NCBI RefSeq assembly: GCF_002970975.1
Contig: NZ_PNFA01000007.1
Coordinates: 1 to 64,000, forward strand
Length of the DNA stretch: 64,000 bases
Reading direction: 5' to 3'
Origin: Microbacterium halophytorum
GTDB taxonomy: Bacteria > Actinomycetota > Actinomycetes > Actinomycetales > Microbacteriaceae
Part shown: positions 62,296 through 64,000 of the stretch, piece by piece
Position numbering within the stretch: position 1 is the first letter of the stretch
Layout: each line of letters opens with the position of its first letter
Notes under the pieces: generated by a model
The model's database searches: none
Told to the model about the DNA's origin: nothing
What the model saw: only the letters and a program-made list of their open reading frames with translations
Position numbers and translations under genes: made by a program

Positions 62296-63507
62296 TCAGG
62301 AGCGGCCGGAGCGGACGCGCTCGTACACCGCGATCATCTCTGGCGTGCGGGCCGACTGGCGGAAGCGGCGGCCGACCTCCTCATCCGGGGTCGGTGCGGC
62401 GCCCGCCCGGATGTCGGCCGCCGCTGTGCGCAGCGCCTCGGCGAGCGCAGCCGGCGAGGGGTCGGGCCGCGGGCCGTCGCCGACGTGCCACACACCCGAG
62501 CCGACCTCTGCGGCGATGTCGGGGTCGCTCACGACGCTCGGAGTGCCGAGCGCGGCCGCCTCGAACGGCGTCATCCCCTGCGTCTCGAATCCGATCGATG
62601 TCTGCACGAGCGCGTCGGCGCGAGCGATCCGCTCGAGGGACGCACGGTAGGGGAGGCCGCCGGAGAACACGACGAGGTCGCCGAGGCCGAGGCGCGCGAC
62701 CAGGCGCTCGGCCCTCGCCCGCTGCGCCCCGCCGCCGATCACCTCGACCCGGATGTCCGCATCGGCGAGCGCGACGGCCTCGAGGAAGGGCAGCAGGCGC
62801 TTCTCGGGGCTCATTCGCCCGATCCAGACGAAGCGCGGCGGGCCGGCCGGCCGCTCCGCCGGAGCCGCCGCGCGCACGATCTCGAGCACCTCGTCGTCGG
62901 CGCCGTTCCACAGCGCGTCGACGGGCGAGAACACCCCGTGGCGCTCCAGGCGCCGCGCGAAGTGGCCGGATGGGGCGGTCACGGCGTCGGCGCCCGAGGC
63001 GAGGCCGCGCAGGTAGGCCCAACCGTCGGAGCCGCCGCCCGACCCTGGGAGCGCCGCGCGGCGCCACGCGTTCAGCGCGCGCATCACGAGGCCGGGGAGC
63101 GGCGCCGTCGCCCGGATGCCCTCCTCGACCCGGTTGTGCATCGTGTGCACGAGCGGCAGGCCGTGCCTGCGTGCGAAGCGGTGCCCGAGGAACGCGCCCC
63201 AGAAGTCGGCCTGCACGTGCACGACGTCGACAGGAGGGCGCCCCGCCATGGCGCGGTCGACGGCGCGATCGGCCGCGCTGCCCGGCCAGGTGAGGGAGTA
63301 CTCGCGGTCGGGTGTGATCGGGATCGACGGCAGGTCGGCGTACGCGGGATCGGCAGCGTTCGCAGCGGCGCGCGGCCCGTGCCGCCGCGGCGCGACGATC
63401 GTGACGGTGTGCCCGGCCAGCTCGAGGTACCGGCGCTGCAGGCGCGTGGACACCTGCGCCCCGCCCATCGTCTCGACGTGCTGGTCGGCGAACATCACGA
63501 CGTGCAT
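62296..63507 (-). CDS. GT4 family glycosyltransferase
   Basis: This 403-residue glycosyltransferase has a GT-B fold: N-terminal MGGAQVSTRLQRRYLELAGHTV, acceptor site region HVQADFWGAFLGHRFA, and the donor-binding half with RFVWIGRMSPEKRLLPFLEAV and the EX7E-type motif QTSIGFETQGMTPFEAAALG. GT4 members use nucleotide sugars to build mannosides or glycolipids. ATG 63507 (MHVVMFADQHV) fits the family better than the longer frame. A family B hairpin separates it from a second glycosyltransferase. Confidence 0.93.
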   Translation of the reverse strand: MHVVMFADQHVETMGGAQVSTRLQRRYLELAGHTVTIVAPRRHGPRAAANAADPAYADLPSIPITPDREYSLTWPGSAADRAVDRAMAGRPPVDVVHVQADFWGAFLGHRFARRHGLPLVHTMHNRVEEGIRATAPLPGLVMRALNAWRRAALPGSGGGSDGWAYLRGLASGADAVTAPSGHFARRLERHGVFSPVDALWNGADDEVLEIVRAAAPAERPAGPPRFVWIGRMSPEKRLLPFLEAVALADADIRVEVIGGGAQRARAERLVARLGLGDLVVFSGGLPYRASLERIARADALVQTSIGFETQGMTPFEAAALGTPSVVSDPDIAAEVGSGVWHVGDGPRPDPSPAALAEALRTAAADIRAGAAPTPDEEVGRRFRQSARTPEMIAVYERVRSGRS

Positions 63508-63561
63508 CCGGCCCCCGTTCTCCCCACCCGACGCTACCGCCCCACCCGAAGCCCCTGACAA

Positions 63562-63623
63562 CTCTTCATTTCTGGCACATCTCCGGTGGTGTGGACGCCC
63601 GGAGATGTGCCAGAAATGAAGAG
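63562..63623. repeat. Family B hairpin (copy 3)
   Basis: Perfect 25-base arms at 63562-63586 and 63599-63623 enclose 12 bases. The element lies 18 bp after the stop of the partial minus-strand glycosyltransferase gene and before the next gene in the same direction, so here it separates two tandem genes rather than two convergent ones. Confidence 0.9.
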
Positions 63624-63641
63624 ATAGCCCGGGCGCGGGGG

Positions 63642-64000
63642 TTACGGCAGGGGTTCGCCCCGGTACAGGGCCTCGAAGGTGTCGAGCGTCTTGTTGATGT
63701 CGTGCACGTCGACCATGTCGAGGGAGGCCTGCTGCATCGCCCTGCGCTCATCCGGCGCTTGGCTCAGGACGTCGGTCAGGCGCGCCGCGAGCGCGTCGAC
63801 GTCGCCGGGCGGGAAGAGGTAGCCGTTCTCGCCGGGGTTCACGAGGTGGGGGAGCGCGACGGCGTCGGCCGCCACGACCGGCAGCCCGGATGCCATCGCC
63901 TCCATGGTCGCGATCGACTGCAGCTCGGCGATCGACGCGATCGCGAACACGCTCGCCCGCGTGAGCGACTCCCGGAGCTCCTCGTCGGTGACGTGCCCGC
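63642..64000 (-). CDS. GT4 family glycosyltransferase (5' end outside window)
   Basis: Only the C-terminal ~119 residues are present; the frame stays open to the window edge, so an internal start should not be assumed. The visible part has the donor-site segment SIAELQSIATMEAMASGLPVV and ADAVALPHLVNPGENGYLFP, which are typical of GT4 mannosyltransferases. It ends in a family B hairpin. The neighbouring GT4 gene suggests a glycolipid or cell-surface glycan locus. Confidence 0.88.
   Translation of the reverse strand, partial: GHVTDEELRESLTRASVFAIASIAELQSIATMEAMASGLPVVAADAVALPHLVNPGENGYLFPPGDVDALAARLTDVLSQAPDERRAMQQASLDMVDVHDINKTLDTFEALYRGEPLP

Noticed and set aside
63562..63623. Short peptides read through the family B hairpins
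   Set aside because: Frames across these elements give similar peptides (FLAHL, EMCQK words) only because the DNA repeats; there are no proper starts or ribosome binding sites.

Overview
This 64 kb window is high-GC chromosomal DNA from an actinobacterium, most probably a Microbacteriaceae member close to Microbacterium. Pointers are the codon use, a MarP-type membrane serine protease, a nadABC-nifS operon, a HAIR element in front of clpB, a DasR-type GntR/PTS pair, and a cstA / di-cysteine small protein / ArsA-like ATPase cluster. The assignment is inferred from gene content; no rRNA, tRNA, CRISPR array, prophage or insertion sequence was seen.

Layout. 1-2.4 kb: ectoine operon ectABC (minus strand). 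2.7-15.9 kb: housekeeping genes (DUF4870 protein, SurA-like lipoprotein, purU, coaBC, NRDE protein, a beta-lactamase-fold pseudoenzyme, M13 peptidase, MarP, MATE transporter, TrmH methyltransferase, NRAMP manganese transporter). 16-21.4 kb: nadA-nadB-nadC-cysteine desulfurase. 21.5-27.9 kb: LacI-controlled sugar ABC importer with a GH127 beta-L-arabinofuranosidase. 28-30.6 kb: lysG/lysE-type amino-acid export and an MntR-type DtxR regulator. 30.9-35.1 kb: drug-type ABC exporter with a two-component system. 35.4-38.4 kb: DasR-like regulator and GlcNAc/glucose PTS permease, each preceded by a GGTCTAGACC palindrome. 38.6-46.2 kb: SDR, NagD-like phosphatase, a 34-residue membrane protein, ROK kinase, pyrE, xth and a second two-component system. 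46.6-55 kb: FMN reductase, NatAB-type exporter, ClpB without an N-domain, and the cstA cluster. 55.1-61.6 kb: quinate/shikimate catabolism (quiC-like dehydratase, TetR regulator, TRAP importer, shikimate/quinate dehydrogenase). 61.7-64 kb: a small membrane protein and two glycosyltransferases, the last running off the window.

Regulatory circuits readable from the DNA: an MntR-like protein carrying the Mn-type metal ligands (29997-30599) and a palindrome before the NRAMP gene; DasR/dre at 35.3 and 36.4 kb; two GTACY-N4-RGTAC palindromes before the dehydratase gene and the TRAP operon, with a TetR gene between them; three TTCGAA boxes between lacI and the ABC operon; HspR/HAIR before clpB.

The least explained feature is intergenic. 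At least three sequence families of inverted-repeat elements (A, B and C in the entries), plus several unique perfect hairpins, occupy most 3' ends of transcription units, and a 104-bp tandem repeat grows out of the 3' end of a TrmH gene. Conserved arms and variable centres suggest a dispersed non-autonomous element family or a recurring terminator system.
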